Positions 24,064-31,306 of a DNA stretch of 34,350 nucleotides are shown piece by piece. The notes beneath the pieces are model-generated. The model saw only the letters and a program-made list of their open reading frames with translations, was not told where the DNA came from and ran no database searches. The position numbers and the translations under genes were made by a program. The stretch's first letter is position 1. Every line of letters begins with the position of its first letter. The stretch comes from Candidatus Zhuqueibacterota bacterium. GTDB taxonomy: Bacteria; Zhuqueibacterota; Zhuqueibacteria; Thermofontimicrobiales; Thermofontimicrobiaceae. Location: assembly GCA_016783825.1 (NCBI GenBank), contig JADHVV010000025.1:1-34350 (forward strand). The letters are read 5' to 3'.

Positions 24064-27000
24064 ATGAAGATATATTTTAAACATCTCCAAATTGTTCAAA
24101 TATCTCTATATTCAATTCTTTTGCTATTTGAACCTTCTTTTTGCCAGAATATCCAATTACCAAATGTTGATACAGTAAATTTAATTGGTGGAAATATTGT
24201 TTATGTGAATATCAATGCATCAGGTGCTAATAATGGCAATTCCTGGAGCGATGCCTTTACAAATATAGAAGATGGAATAGAAAAAGCAAATTCATCAAAC
24301 GCCCAGGTTTGGGTTGCAAAAGGAACATATCGTGAAAATCTTGTTATGCAAAATAGCGTTGGGATTTATGGCGGTTTCAATGGAAACGAGACATCATTAA
24401 ATGACAGGAATCCTTCTCAAAATATAACAACCATCGATGGTCAGAGACGTACGAGAACGATCCTTTGTTATGGTTCCAACACAGTTGACGGTCTTACTAT
24501 TAAAAACGGCTATGTGCCTGAAGGTAACGGTGATGTTTTACAAAACCGAGGCGGTGGTATTCTTTTTTACATGGCAAATGGTGCAGTTAAAAATAATTTT
24601 ATTTCTGATAATTCAGCCGGCTGGGGTGGCGGTATTTATGTCGAAGGAAATGTAAACAATCCCGGTTATGTTTTAATTGAATACAATATTATTACCAGGA
24701 ATACAGGTACTTCTTGTGCCGGCGGTATAGAAATTGATCACTCGCGTGCAACTGTAAGATTTAATACGATTGTTGACAATATTGGGCACGGACTTGAAAT
24801 CCCGACCCACCCTCCTATCACTTATGGAGAATTTCATAGCAATATTGTTGATGGTAATTTATTCAACAATCATCCGCGTTGGAACGGATACCGTCCAAAA
24901 GGCATGGATGTTTGGGCTTACGCCAGGGCTTGTACGGATTATACTTTTATCGGAGAAATTTGGGATTACGATTCAAGATGGGGTTCGCCATTTGATCATC
25001 CAACTAATATTTATGGAGATCATGAAAACAAGGATCCTCGATTTATCAATCGTCAGGGTCGCGATTTTCGTCTTCAATCAAATTCTCCCTGTAAAGGCAC
25101 TGGAAAGCCAAGTGGTGGCAGTGCAACGAACATGGGGGCGATTCAAGGTGGCAGTACAACTTCCGAAACAGTATCAACTCCGAACCAGCCATCCGGGCCT
25201 TCCAGCGGTACAATAAATCAAAATTTAAGTTATAGTACCGGTGGTTCATCGAGCAGTTCCGGGCACACAGTTGAGTATCAATTCAACTGGGGAGATGGTA
25301 ATTATTCGGGATGGGGATCTTCATCGCAGAGTCATAGTTACGCTAATTCCGGTAATTACTCAATTCAAGCACGGGCGCGCTGTATAACGCATACGAATAT
25401 TATGTCAGGTTGGTCTGCAAGTAGAAGTGTATCAATATCAGCTGATAGCTATACCTTATCCATTTCGATTTATCCATCCGGGAAAGGCACAGTATCAAGA
25501 AATCCCAATAAGAATTCATACAATTATGATGAGACTGTGTGGCTAACAGCCACTCCTTCATCCAATTATTTATTCGACCAATGGGGTGGTGCTTTAAGCG
25601 GAAACACCAATCCCAGAAAAATAATAATGAATGACAATAAAAGTGTTACCGCATATTTCAAGCAAATACCCGAAGAGGTTTCCACACCTAACAAGCCGTC
25701 GGGACCTGCCAGCAGCAAAATAGATTTGAGCGTAACTTTTACTACAAGCGGTTCAATATGTAATTATGGACATGCGGTTGAATATCAATTTAGCTGGGGA
25801 GCAAGCGATCAATCAGAGTGGGGATTTTCTTCACAATCAACTAACTACTCAACTGTTGGAACATTTACAATAAGCGCCCGGGCACGATGTAAAAACGATA
25901 CGAACATTCTTTCTGATTGGTCTTCAGGGAAAAGCTTTTCAACCTCAGGTTATAAGTTAAATATTTCGATAAATCCTTCCGCTGCCGGAACGGTGTCAAT
26001 AAATCCCCTAAAATATCAATTCAATTCAGGTGAAGTTGTACAATTATTTGCGAATCCATCATCGGATTATTTGTTCGATAAATGGAGCGGTGATTTAAGT
26101 GGAAGCGATAACCAGGTGTTATTAATTATGAATAACGACAAAAAAGTTATCGCTCACTTCAAACAAATACCAGAAAAAATATCAACGCCAAACAAATCCA
26201 CAGGCGCTTCCGATGGCAAAGTAGATCAGAACTTAACTTTTACTACTGACGGATCGTCAAGCAATTTGGGTCATTCAGTTGAATACCAATTTAGTTGGGG
26301 AGATAGTACAGAATCAAGTTGGAATGGAAATAGCAGCAGCCACGCTTACACTAATCCTGGAACTTACCAGGTAAGAACTCAAGCAAGATGTATTGATCAT
26401 CCAAATATAGTTTCCGATCTTTCAGAAAGCCAGTCAATTACCATTACGCCAAATTTTTATTCGATCTCCGGTAAAGCCTGCTACTATTCAGGAGAGCAAC
26501 CCATTCAGAATGTAACAATAGCAGTATCAGGTGATAAAGACACAAATCAGCAAACTGACACAAACGGTGAATATACTCTCCAACTTGAATGTGATAAAAA
26601 TTTTAAAATGACGCCCATAAAGGCAAAAGGTATGAATATTGGATATTTAGACATTACCATGTATGACGCCGTGTTAGCTGCCCGGTATTCCATGGGTTTG
26701 GAACAGTTAGATGATTACCAGCAAATCGCTGCTGATGTGGACAGGGATGGAAATGTCAGCCTTTTTGATGCGGTTTTAATCGCCCGTTATACAATTGAAT
26801 TACCATCACCTACCGACTCATCCTGCGTAAGTGAATGGACTTTTTCTCCATCGGAAAGATTCTACCAGAATCTCAATTCAAATTTTTCCGATCAGAATTT
26901 TTTTGGTATTATTTTGGGCAATATTCATGGTAGCTGGCAACCGCCCGGATCTATAAAAATAAACCGGTTAAAAACTTTAACTTATCAATATTTGGATAAA

Positions 27001-27654
27001 ATAAAAATTGAAAAAAAAAGAGTTATCCTTCCATTAATTATCGATCCGGAGCAAAATGTTCAATCAATTGAAATTGAGCTAATGTATGATTCAAACGCAC
27101 TAAATTTTCAGAAAATTGAAAAGACAAAATTATCTGAAAAATTCCAATTATTTCATAATAACTGTAAAGGTCAGTTGAGAGTAGGTATGTTTTCCGTTAC
27201 TCCCTCAAATGGAGGTGGTGTATTACTAAAACTTATTTTTTCAACAAATCCGTCGTTCAACAAAAAGGTGTTTTTTCATCTAAAAGAATTTAAAATAAAC
27301 AAAAAAATTAATATGCAAGTAAAAATGGAAATCATTTTAAATAAAAAAGTTTTTCCAATCACTAATTATAAATTGAGTCAGTGCTATCCGAATCCATTTA
27401 ATAATTCAACTCAATTCAATCTCGATCTGCCTGAAAGTGGTTTTATTTTCGCTGTGATTTATAATATAAAAGGTCAGGAAATTATCAAATTAATTGAAAA
27501 TAATTTTCCTGCGGGGCATCATATTCTGAAATGGAATGGGACAGATGAAGCCGGAACATTTGTAAACAGTGGCATCTATCTATTAAAATTAGTATTTAAT
27601 GGAAAATCAGGGAGCAAAGAATCTAGCATCAGGCGTATCATGTTAATGAAATAA
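24064..27654 (+). CDS. Giant secreted multidomain protein: beta-helix, PKD-like/InlB repeats, dockerin- and cohesin-like modules, T9SS sorting domain
   Basis: The 1196-residue protein begins with a Sec signal peptide ending near FCQ (about residue 28). Then come a right-handed parallel beta-helix (about 44-360; YVNINASGANNGNSWSDAF is the usual start). Next are PKD-like unit 1 (about 369-460, FNWGDGNYSGW), InlB-type B-repeat 1 (about 463-537), PKD-like 2 (about 539-628), InlB-type 2 (about 630-704) and PKD-like 3 (about 705-797) with no third InlB unit. A carboxypeptidase-regulatory-like fold (about 798-860) precedes a dockerin-like pair whose second loop ADVDRDGNVSLFDAVLIARY has full calcium ligands. 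A cohesin-like beta domain follows (about 984-1080). It closes with a Por/type IX sorting domain (about 1102-1196; LSQCYPNPFNNSTQFNL and a SSIRRIMLMK end). It is probably exported by the type IX system and held on the surface, perhaps binding polysaccharide; no catalytic residues are certain. Confidence 0.9.
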   Translation: MKIYFKHLQIVQISLYSILLLFEPSFCQNIQLPNVDTVNLIGGNIVYVNINASGANNGNSWSDAFTNIEDGIEKANSSNAQVWVAKGTYRENLVMQNSVGIYGGFNGNETSLNDRNPSQNITTIDGQRRTRTILCYGSNTVDGLTIKNGYVPEGNGDVLQNRGGGILFYMANGAVKNNFISDNSAGWGGGIYVEGNVNNPGYVLIEYNIITRNTGTSCAGGIEIDHSRATVRFNTIVDNIGHGLEIPTHPPITYGEFHSNIVDGNLFNNHPRWNGYRPKGMDVWAYARACTDYTFIGEIWDYDSRWGSPFDHPTNIYGDHENKDPRFINRQGRDFRLQSNSPCKGTGKPSGGSATNMGAIQGGSTTSETVSTPNQPSGPSSGTINQNLSYSTGGSSSSSGHTVEYQFNWGDGNYSGWGSSSQSHSYANSGNYSIQARARCITHTNIMSGWSASRSVSISADSYTLSISIYPSGKGTVSRNPNKNSYNYDETVWLTATPSSNYLFDQWGGALSGNTNPRKIIMNDNKSVTAYFKQIPEEVSTPNKPSGPASSKIDLSVTFTTSGSICNYGHAVEYQFSWGASDQSEWGFSSQSTNYSTVGTFTISARARCKNDTNILSDWSSGKSFSTSGYKLNISINPSAAGTVSINPLKYQFNSGEVVQLFANPSSDYLFDKWSGDLSGSDNQVLLIMNNDKKVIAHFKQIPEKISTPNKSTGASDGKVDQNLTFTTDGSSSNLGHSVEYQFSWGDSTESSWNGNSSSHAYTNPGTYQVRTQARCIDHPNIVSDLSESQSITITPNFYSISGKACYYSGEQPIQNVTIAVSGDKDTNQQTDTNGEYTLQLECDKNFKMTPIKAKGMNIGYLDITMYDAVLAARYSMGLEQLDDYQQIAADVDRDGNVSLFDAVLIARYTIELPSPTDSSCVSEWTFSPSERFYQNLNSNFSDQNFFGIILGNIHGSWQPPGSIKINRLKTLTYQYLDKIKIEKKRVILPLIIDPEQNVQSIEIELMYDSNALNFQKIEKTKLSEKFQLFHNNCKGQLRVGMFSVTPSNGGGVLLKLIFSTNPSFNKKVFFHLKEFKINKKINMQVKMEIILNKKVFPITNYKLSQCYPNPFNNSTQFNLDLPESGFIFAVIYNIKGQEIIKLIENNFPAGHHILKWNGTDEAGTFVNSGIYLLKLVFNGKSGSKESSIRRIMLMK

Positions 27655-27677
27655 ATTTTACAAATTAAATTTTTATA

Positions 27678-27706
27678 TTGACAATGTGCAAAAAATTTAT
27701 TATAAT
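27678..27706 (+). promoter_or_regulatory. Perfect-consensus sigma70 promoter for RRM protein gene
   Basis: TTGACA (27678-27683) and TATAAT (27701-27706) match the sigma70 consensus exactly with 17-base spacing. Transcription would start near 27713, leaving a leader of about 100 bases before the ATG at 27814. Long leaders are common in cold-shock-induced RNA-binding protein genes, but no known element is recognised here. Confidence 0.7.
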
Positions 27707-27813
27707 TACAGCTAACATATTTTGAATACTATTCAAATCTTAAAATGTGAGGTCTGCCTATCCAAAAAAAGTAGCCAAGTCTAACCTATCTAATGCCTTT
27801 CAGGAGGGGAAAA

Positions 27814-28092
27814 ATGAAAATCTACGTAGGGAATTTACCTAAGGATGCCGATGAGGGTGACCTGATGGAAATGTTCGAGGAATATGGACGTGTAAGGAAT
27901 ATCAAAATCATTCGTGACCGTTTTTCAAACCATTCAAGGGGATATGCTTTTTTGGAACTGCCTGACGAAAAGTCTGCGCGCCAGGCAATAGAAGATTGGG
28001 ATCAAGGATCTATCGATGACCAAATTATCAAAGTAGATGTTGCCAAAGTATCTCGAGGTCATGTGCTTCATCGGAATAATCCGATGGCATAA
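27814..28092 (+). CDS. RNA-recognition motif (RRM) protein
   Basis: The 92-residue product is essentially a single RRM. It has RNP2 KIYVGNLPKDADEGDL at the N-terminus, FEEYGRVRNIKIIRDRFSNH, RNP1 SRGYAFLELPDEKSARQAI and DQIIKVDVAKVSRG at the end. Aromatic residues at RNP2 position 2 (Tyr) and RNP1 (Tyr, Phe) that stack on RNA are present. Single-RRM proteins in bacteria bind short RNA stretches and are often cold-induced. The ATG at 27814 is chosen because GGAGGGG lies just before it; an in-frame ATG seven codons upstream would put this signal within the coding region. It has its own consensus promoter and terminator, so it is monocistronic. The RNA targets are unknown. Confidence 0.92.
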   Translation: MKIYVGNLPKDADEGDLMEMFEEYGRVRNIKIIRDRFSNHSRGYAFLELPDEKSARQAIEDWDQGSIDDQIIKVDVAKVSRGHVLHRNNPMA

Positions 28093-28132
28093 TTTTTTTA
28101 ATTGAATAAAATTAATCTCTTAAAGATTAGCT

Positions 28133-28192
28133 GTCAGTGGAATAATAATGAATTCTGCCTGATTTTTTTTGGGCGCCACTGACTTTTTTTTT
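28133..28192 (+). terminator. Rho-independent terminator after RRM gene
   Basis: GTCAGTGG at 28133-28140 pairs with CCACTGAC at 28176-28183, followed by nine T (28184-28192). The 35-base loop is long and includes its own T-run, but the stem and U-tract are clear. Confidence 0.7.
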
Positions 28193-28215
28193 AGGATCTA
28201 CACCGAGGAATATTT

Positions 28216-28269
28216 ATGCCCCAGCGATTTTGTATGAGTATTATCAATTTTATAAAATTATCAAAGTAA
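28216..28269 (+). CDS. Short leader ORF upstream of ABC permease
   Basis: ATG at 28216 has a good GAGGA six bases upstream and reads 17 codons (MPQRFCMSIINFIKLSK) to TAA at 28267-28269, eleven bases before the permease ATG at 28281. The permease itself has no ribosome-binding site, so translation of this leader could bring ribosomes to it. It may be a regulatory leader, a coupling peptide or a relic of a deleted upstream gene such as the missing ATPase. There is no homology evidence. Confidence 0.35.
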   Translation: MPQRFCMSIINFIKLSK

Positions 28270-28280
28270 AAAACATAACA

Positions 28281-29222
28281 ATGGATAAAAATTTATACGC
28301 CCATTATTTTCGGAAACTTGCGTCCTTATTAAGTTTACTGATCATTGTTATTCTTCTGTCAATTCTCTCCCCATATTTTTTTACAACAGAAAATCTTTTT
28401 TCAATCGGATTACAAATGGCAGTAATTGCCATCATGTCCATCGGACAAATGTGGATCATTATTTCCGGTGGAATTGATCTTTCAGTCGGTTCTGTGCTTG
28501 CCTTATCCGGTGTTGTCTCAACCCTGCTTATTTCCAGTGGATTTGATATCCTGACTGCCTCATTGGTCGGAATAATGGTTGGCTCGCTGTGCGGAGTCAT
28601 TAGTGGTTTTCTTATTTCAGCGGGAAAGCTTCCACCTTTTATTGCAACATTAGGAATGATGGGTATCGCCAGGGGTATGGCGCTGATTTTAACAAAAGGC
28701 GTTCCGGTTTTTGGCTTGCCCGAATCCTTTTCTGTAATTAGCAACGGCAGAATAGCAAACCTGGTTCCTATTCCAATACTCATTACTTTATTATTAGCTC
28801 TAATAGGACACATTATTCTGACTCGCACACCGTTTGGTAGATACACTTATGCAATCGGCAGTAATTTTGAAGCTGCCAGACTTTCCGGTATTCGCACATC
28901 ACGCACACTGATTTATATTTATACACTGGGTGGCATGTTGTCCGGGCTTGCAGGTATTATTTTAGCGTCCAGGCTTAGCACAGGTCAACCTACAGCCGGC
29001 ACCGGTTATGAACTTGATGTGATAGCTGCCTGCGTAATTGGAGGCGCCAGTTTAAGCGGCGGCGCTGGCACAATTTGGGGCGCTATTCTTGGCGCTCTTT
29101 TAATCGGGGTGCTGCGAAACGGATGTAACCTTATGGATATTTCAGCATTTTGGCAACAAGTAGCCATTGGCGCGCTTATTGTTATTGCAGTTTTTATTGA
29201 TCAATATCAGAAGAACAGGTAA
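28281..29222 (+). CDS. Sugar ABC transporter permease (RbsC/XylH family)
   Basis: The 313-residue integral membrane protein has about eight to nine hydrophobic segments. Hallmarks of the ribose/xylose/galactose permease family (BPD_transp_2) are SPYFFTTENLFSIGLQMAV, the GGIDLSVGSVLALSGVV motif after the second or third helix, LPPFIATLGMMGIARG, and GRYTYAIGSNFEAARLSGI, the cytoplasmic loop that couples to the ATPase. It would form a homodimeric pore in the inner membrane. The ATG at 28281 gives the standard N-terminus; a TTG 17 codons upstream is the alternative. A binding lipoprotein gene follows, but no RbsA-type ATPase gene is nearby. The stop codon overlaps the left arm of an inverted repeat. 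Confidence 0.9.
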   Translation: MDKNLYAHYFRKLASLLSLLIIVILLSILSPYFFTTENLFSIGLQMAVIAIMSIGQMWIIISGGIDLSVGSVLALSGVVSTLLISSGFDILTASLVGIMVGSLCGVISGFLISAGKLPPFIATLGMMGIARGMALILTKGVPVFGLPESFSVISNGRIANLVPIPILITLLLALIGHIILTRTPFGRYTYAIGSNFEAARLSGIRTSRTLIYIYTLGGMLSGLAGIILASRLSTGQPTAGTGYELDVIAACVIGGASLSGGAGTIWGAILGALLIGVLRNGCNLMDISAFWQQVAIGALIVIAVFIDQYQKNR

Positions 29223-29336
29223 AGGTAAAAGAACAGGTTAAGGTCAAGGTCAAGAAATCATCACAAAATATACTCTTATTTCAATTTTGGAAAATCTTTT
29301 CCTTTACCTATACCTATACCTTTTCCTTTACCTTTT
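29216..29336. repeat. GGTAAAGG-word inverted repeat overlapping permease stop
   Basis: The left arm at 29216-29252 consists of AGGTAAAGGTAAAAG and AGGTTAAGGTCAAGGTC words. The right arm at about 29299-29336 is a degenerate complement (CCTTTACCTATACCTATACC then TTTTCCTTTACC). The permease stop codon TAA (29220-29222) lies in the left arm. The element separates permease and binding-protein genes of one transporter and may set their relative expression. Confidence 0.7.
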
Positions 29337-29375
29337 CAAAAATCTTCACCTAATTTTTTACACGGAGGAAAAACA

Positions 29376-30323
29376 ATGTACAAACGATTTTTTATTCTTT
29401 TTGTAATTACTATCTTATTATTCCAAGTAGGATGCTCAAACCAATCCACACAAACACAAAAAAGGATTCTCGTTTCGCCTAAAGGACTCGTGCTTTCTTT
29501 CTGGGTAACTGTCAAAGCTGGTGCAGATTCTGCGGGAAAGGAATTTAATGCAAAAATTATCTGGAAAGGACCTAACCAGGAAACAGATATTGCAGGACAA
29601 ATTGCAATTGTAGAAGATTACATTAACAAAGGGATAGACGCGATTGTTATTGCTGCTTGCGATGCGCAAGGTCTTATTCCGGTATTGAAAAATGCAAATA
29701 ATAAAAACATCCCTATAATCACAATTGATTCGGGAATTGAATCTGACCTGCCGCGCAGCTTTATCGCAACAGACAATACCGTTGCTGCACATAAAGCCGC
29801 ACAAGCATTGGCAAAAATGATTAACGAAGAGGGAAAAGTTGCCTGTATTCCATTTATTCCCGGGGCTGCAACTTCAATATGGCGGGAGAAAGGATTTGTG
29901 GAAGAAATAAAAAAATATCCCAATATTGAACTTCTCCCCATCCGCTATTCTCAGAGTGACGTGGCTATAGGAATGGCTGTAGTAGAAGACATTTTAACTG
30001 CACATCCGGATCTAAAAGGTATATTTGCAGCTAACGAATCAGGGACAATCGGGACTATTCAAGCATTAAAGACAAAGAATAAAATTGGTAAAGTAAAAGT
30101 GATTGGTTTTGATGCAGCGCCAAACGAGATAAAAGCATTAAAAGCCGGTGAAATAGATGGTTTGATTGTACAGGATCCTTTCAAAATGGGCTACGAGGGA
30201 GTAAAAGCAGCAATTAAATCTATGCAAAACGAACCCATACCAAAAAGAATCGATACCGGTGTTTATGTTGTAACTAAGGATAATTTATCCCAACCTGAAA
30301 TTCAACAAATAATCAATCATTGA
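29376..30323 (+). CDS. Sugar-binding lipoprotein of ABC importer (RbsB-like)
   Basis: The 315-residue protein has a lipoprotein signal peptide with lipobox FQVGC (C20) and the periplasmic binding protein type 1 fold (Peripla_BP_4). GADSAGKEFNAKIIWKGP, IDAIVIAACDAQGLIPVL and NIPIITIDSGIESDLPRSFIATDN mark the first lobe and hinge. GKVKVIGFDAAPNEIKALKAGEIDGLIVQDPFKMGYEG marks the second lobe. Such proteins bind ribose, xylose or related sugars and deliver them to an RbsC-type permease. A strong GGAGG precedes the ATG. It is probably co-transcribed with the permease, separated by the inverted repeat. Ligand identity is not readable from the sequence. Confidence 0.92.
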   Translation: MYKRFFILFVITILLFQVGCSNQSTQTQKRILVSPKGLVLSFWVTVKAGADSAGKEFNAKIIWKGPNQETDIAGQIAIVEDYINKGIDAIVIAACDAQGLIPVLKNANNKNIPIITIDSGIESDLPRSFIATDNTVAAHKAAQALAKMINEEGKVACIPFIPGAATSIWREKGFVEEIKKYPNIELLPIRYSQSDVAIGMAVVEDILTAHPDLKGIFAANESGTIGTIQALKTKNKIGKVKVIGFDAAPNEIKALKAGEIDGLIVQDPFKMGYEGVKAAIKSMQNEPIPKRIDTGVYVVTKDNLSQPEIQQIINH

Positions 30324-30341
30324 TATAATTGTAAAAACTCC

Positions 30342-30370
30342 TTGACAATTATCATTTTATGTATTATATT
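30342..30370 (+). promoter_or_regulatory. Sigma70 promoter for DksA/TraR-like gene
   Basis: TTGACA (30342-30347) and TATATT (30365-30370) are spaced by 17 bases, giving a start near 30377 and a leader of about 60 bases before the ATG at 30438. Confidence 0.6.
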
Positions 30371-30437
30371 TACTCCGCATTTTAGTTAGCGACAATTTAA
30401 TAAATAATTTTTTATTCCAAACAGAAGGATTTTTCTA

Positions 30438-30806
30438 ATGACCCACAAAGATTTGGAATACTTTAAAAAACTTCTTTTGAAAAAAAGAGACGAAATTTTG
30501 CATGAGCTCGGATTCATTAAGGAGTCATCAAAAAATCAAAATAAGGAAACTTCAGGAACTGATTCCACATATTCTATTCACATGGCTGATCACGGTACTG
30601 ATGAAGAGCAGAGAGAAAAAGCATACTACCACGCATCAAGAGAAAACAAGTATTTACTTTATTTGGAAGATGCTTTGACAAGAATCGAAGAGGGCTCTTA
30701 TGGAATGTGTCTCGGCTGTGAGCAAGAGATACCAAAAGAAAGATTAAAAGCAGTACCGCATACCCAATTATGTGTTCCATGCAAAATGAAAGAAAAACAA
30801 GCCTGA
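30438..30806 (+). CDS. TraR/DksA family zinc-finger transcription factor
   Basis: The 122-residue protein has the DksA/TraR architecture. An N-terminal coiled-coil helix (MTHKDLEYFKKLLLKKRDEI) is followed by an acidic middle and a second helix. The C-terminal C4 zinc finger is CLGCEQEIPKERLKAVPHTQ followed by LCVPC (C91, C94, C112, C115). These proteins enter the secondary channel of RNA polymerase and alter initiation, often with ppGpp. The coiled-coil tip, where DksA has a DxxDxA motif, here reads ADHGTDEEQRE, a related acidic tip with Asp residues. It has its own promoter and a strong terminator. The ATG is preceded by AGAAGGA. Confidence 0.92.
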   Translation: MTHKDLEYFKKLLLKKRDEILHELGFIKESSKNQNKETSGTDSTYSIHMADHGTDEEQREKAYYHASRENKYLLYLEDALTRIEEGSYGMCLGCEQEIPKERLKAVPHTQLCVPCKMKEKQA

Positions 30807-30860
30807 TATTTCGCAGCTAGTTTTTTGGAAATATGCAGCAACATCTATATTTGATCTTAC

Positions 30861-30902
30861 CCCAATTTCTACCTGTTAGGAAGTTGGGATTTTTCTTTTT
30901 TT
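30861..30902 (+). terminator. Rho-independent terminator of DksA-like gene
   Basis: CCCAATTTC at 30861-30869 pairs with GAAGTTGGG at 30880-30888 (nine pairs including one G-U), followed by a T-rich tract (30890-30902). Confidence 0.85.
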
Positions 30903-30965
30903 CCAACCTGGGCTAGTCCAACCCGACACCGACTAAAAAATATCGTAAAACCTCAGTTATCGATA

Positions 30966-31084
30966 AATGTAGAGTTACTAAAAACCTTATTTTTATCTTT
31001 AAAACCTTAATAGAATACAAAAATCAACTAAATTCTTAAACCTTATTACCTTATTTGTGACATGAAAGCAGAAAAATAAGGTTT
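30966..31084. repeat. AAACCTTA-word repeat zone
   Basis: AAAACCTTATTT, AAAACCTTAATA and AAACCTTATTACC words recur at about 30983, 31002 and 31038. AAACCTTAT at 31038-31046 pairs with ATAAGGTTT at 31076-31084. The words resemble the palindrome at 4334-4366 and a stretch near 13535. Membership in a family is tentative. Confidence 0.4.
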
Positions 31085-31101
31085 CTGTCCTAACATCATA
31101 T

Positions 31102-31190
31102 TGGTATAATTCTGAATATATAAAAAAAAAGCAGCCTTAAAAAATAATGGGAAGAAAGGAGGTAAAACCCAGAATAATTTAAGGCCGCAA
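31102..31190 (+). ncRNA. Candidate small RNA with Shine-Dalgarno in apical loop
   Basis: TGGTATAAT at 31102-31110 is a perfect extended -10 promoter. Downstream, GCCTTAAA (31134-31141) pairs with TTTAAGGC (31178-31185) and GGG (31149-31151) with CCC (31168-31170). This leaves a 16-base purine-rich loop AAGAAAGGAGGTAAAA whose AGGAGGT (31157-31163) is a full anti-16S match. No start codon follows at a usable distance. The structure is direct; transcription is inferred. It could alternatively be a leader-peptide relic or a repeat. Confidence 0.35.
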
Positions 31191-31306
31191 ATATTTATAA
31201 ATAACTATTTTTTATTATGTTACATTTTTGAGCAATAATTCAAAACATCAATTATTAACAAATTAGATGAGTTTAACTTTATAAGGATTCAAAAGTTCCA
31301 ATTTTT

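Larger units (their letters stand above)
30807..31306. other. Convergent intergenic region with terminator, repeat words and possible sRNA
   Basis: The 500-base gap between the DksA-like gene and the convergent membrane kinase-like gene contains a terminator (30861-30902), an AAACCTTA-type repeat zone (30966-31084) and a stem-loop with promoter-like sequence (31102-31185). I see no protein gene with conviction; an 11-codon ORF (MGRKEVKPRII) at 31147-31182 has no ribosome-binding site in front. Confidence 0.5.

Noticed and set aside
24770-25216. 148-codon overlapping frame within the giant secreted protein gene
   Set aside because: The main frame encodes continuous beta-helix and PKD-like domains through this stretch; the alternative frame lacks a ribosome-binding site.
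28304-28846. 180-codon antisense frame opposite the permease
   Set aside because: It is the reverse-frame shadow of a hydrophobic membrane protein gene, with no ribosome-binding site or domain; the plus strand has the clear permease.
31147-31182. 11-codon ORF MGRKEVKPRII as a leader peptide
   Set aside because: No ribosome-binding site precedes it; the AGGAGGT is inside the ORF, and no gene follows on the same strand.
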